A DNA stretch of 5,116 nucleotides from Pseudomonadota bacterium (GTDB taxonomy: Bacteria; Pseudomonadota; Alphaproteobacteria; Acetobacterales; Acetobacteraceae): contig JAFADX010000347.1 in the NCBI GenBank assembly GCA_023424475.1, positions 1 to 5,116 of the forward strand. The letters run 5' to 3'. The position numbers and the translations under genes are program-made. The notes under the pieces were generated by a model that worked only from the letters and a program-made list of their open reading frames with translations, did not search any database and was not told the origin of the DNA. Positions 4,826 through 5,116 of the stretch are shown in pieces. Every line of letters begins with the position of its first letter. Positions within the stretch are counted from its first letter, which is position 1.

Positions 4826-5116
4826 ATGCGCTTCAACTTCGTCCCGCTGCCGGCCGCATGGATGGCGGGGCTGCTGCTCGCCCAGGGCGCCGCCGCCGGC
4901 CTGGCCTGGACCGCGTTGCACCGCAATGCCGAGGCGCTGGCCCGCCTGCGGGACGGCGGTGCCGTCGAGCCTGCTGCCGCCCGGTCGGCGGAGGAGGCCG
5001 GGACGCTGCTGCGCGGGTCGATGCTGGCGCTGGGGCTTTCGGGGGTCCTCGCGATCGGGGCCTGGGCAGCGCGGATCCGCCTGGTGCGGCGGCCGGCGGA
5101 ACGGGGTCCGCTGGTC
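4826..5116 (+). CDS. Unidentified two-membrane-segment protein, N-terminal part (runs off the window)
   Basis: From the ATG at 4826 an open frame of 97 codons reaches the end of the window without a stop. Codons strongly prefer G or C in third position. The product has a hydrophobic segment at about residues 11-31, a polar Ala/Arg/Glu-rich stretch at 32-64, a second hydrophobic segment at about 65-83, and then a basic stretch (ARIRLVRRP, 82-90). The positive-inside rule suggests the end after segment 2 is cytoplasmic, so residues 32-64 would be periplasmic. Short-loop, two-segment N-termini occur in sensor kinases, in cytochrome-biogenesis-type proteins and in many uncharacterised inner-membrane proteins; nothing here decides between them. 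A GGGA about 9 nt upstream may be the ribosome site. The gene is divergent from hslV. I do not recognise the family. Confidence 0.65.
   Translation, partial: MRFNFVPLPAAWMAGLLLAQGAAAGLAWTALHRNAEALARLRDGGAVEPAAARSAEEAGTLLRGSMLALGLSGVLAIGAWAARIRLVRRPAERGPLV

Noticed and set aside
4783..5116. Alternative open frame from the ATG at 4783 on the plus strand
   Set aside because: It is open to the window end, but its product is Arg/Gly/Ala-rich shadow sequence. The frame starting at 4826 has much better third-position G/C bias and forms sensible membrane segments.

Overview
The window is GC-rich (roughly 70% by eye, with strong G/C preference at third codon positions) and reads as chromosomal housekeeping DNA from an alphaproteobacterium. 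A Rhodospirillales/Acetobacteraceae-type organism (Roseomonas-like) is my best guess. It rests on protein wording, on histidine genes lying next to hslUV, and on the style of the intergenic palindromes. No database was searched.

Layout, left to right. Positions 1-47 may hold the last 14 codons of an unidentified plus-strand gene. A 119-nt spacer leads to a plus-strand cluster. This is hisF (TTG start at 167), then hisE five bases later with an unusual lysine/alanine-rich N-terminal tail of about 70 residues, then a YhbS-like GNAT acetyltransferase whose GTG start overlaps the hisE stop. After a 102-nt gap comes a HinT-like HIT protein with its own strong ribosome binding site. hisF and hisE act in histidine biosynthesis: HisE early, on phosphoribosyl-ATP, and HisF at the branch to imidazole-glycerol phosphate and AICAR. 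The GNAT and HIT proteins look like co-located passengers rather than pathway enzymes.

Positions 2511-2640 separate two convergent transcription units. They hold three consecutive perfect stem-loops, two of which share the same 8-base arms, and a 13-bp tandem duplication that runs across the hslU stop codon.

On the minus strand lie hslV (4710-4144) and then hslU (3966-2641), the peptidase and the AAA+ unfoldase of the HslUV (ClpQY) protease. All key active-site motifs are intact. They are separated by a 177-nt leader with two GC-rich hairpins, which is longer than the usual tight hslV-hslU spacing. A weak heat-shock (sigma-32-like) promoter candidate sits just before hslV and would give an almost leaderless mRNA.

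Divergent from hslV, a plus-strand gene begins at 4826 and runs off the window. It encodes the first 97 residues of an unidentified protein with two predicted membrane segments.

I found no RNA genes, insertion sequences, CRISPR arrays or clear novel system. The most unusual items are the histone-H1-like tail on HisE, the palindrome cluster, and the structured leader regions around hslVU.
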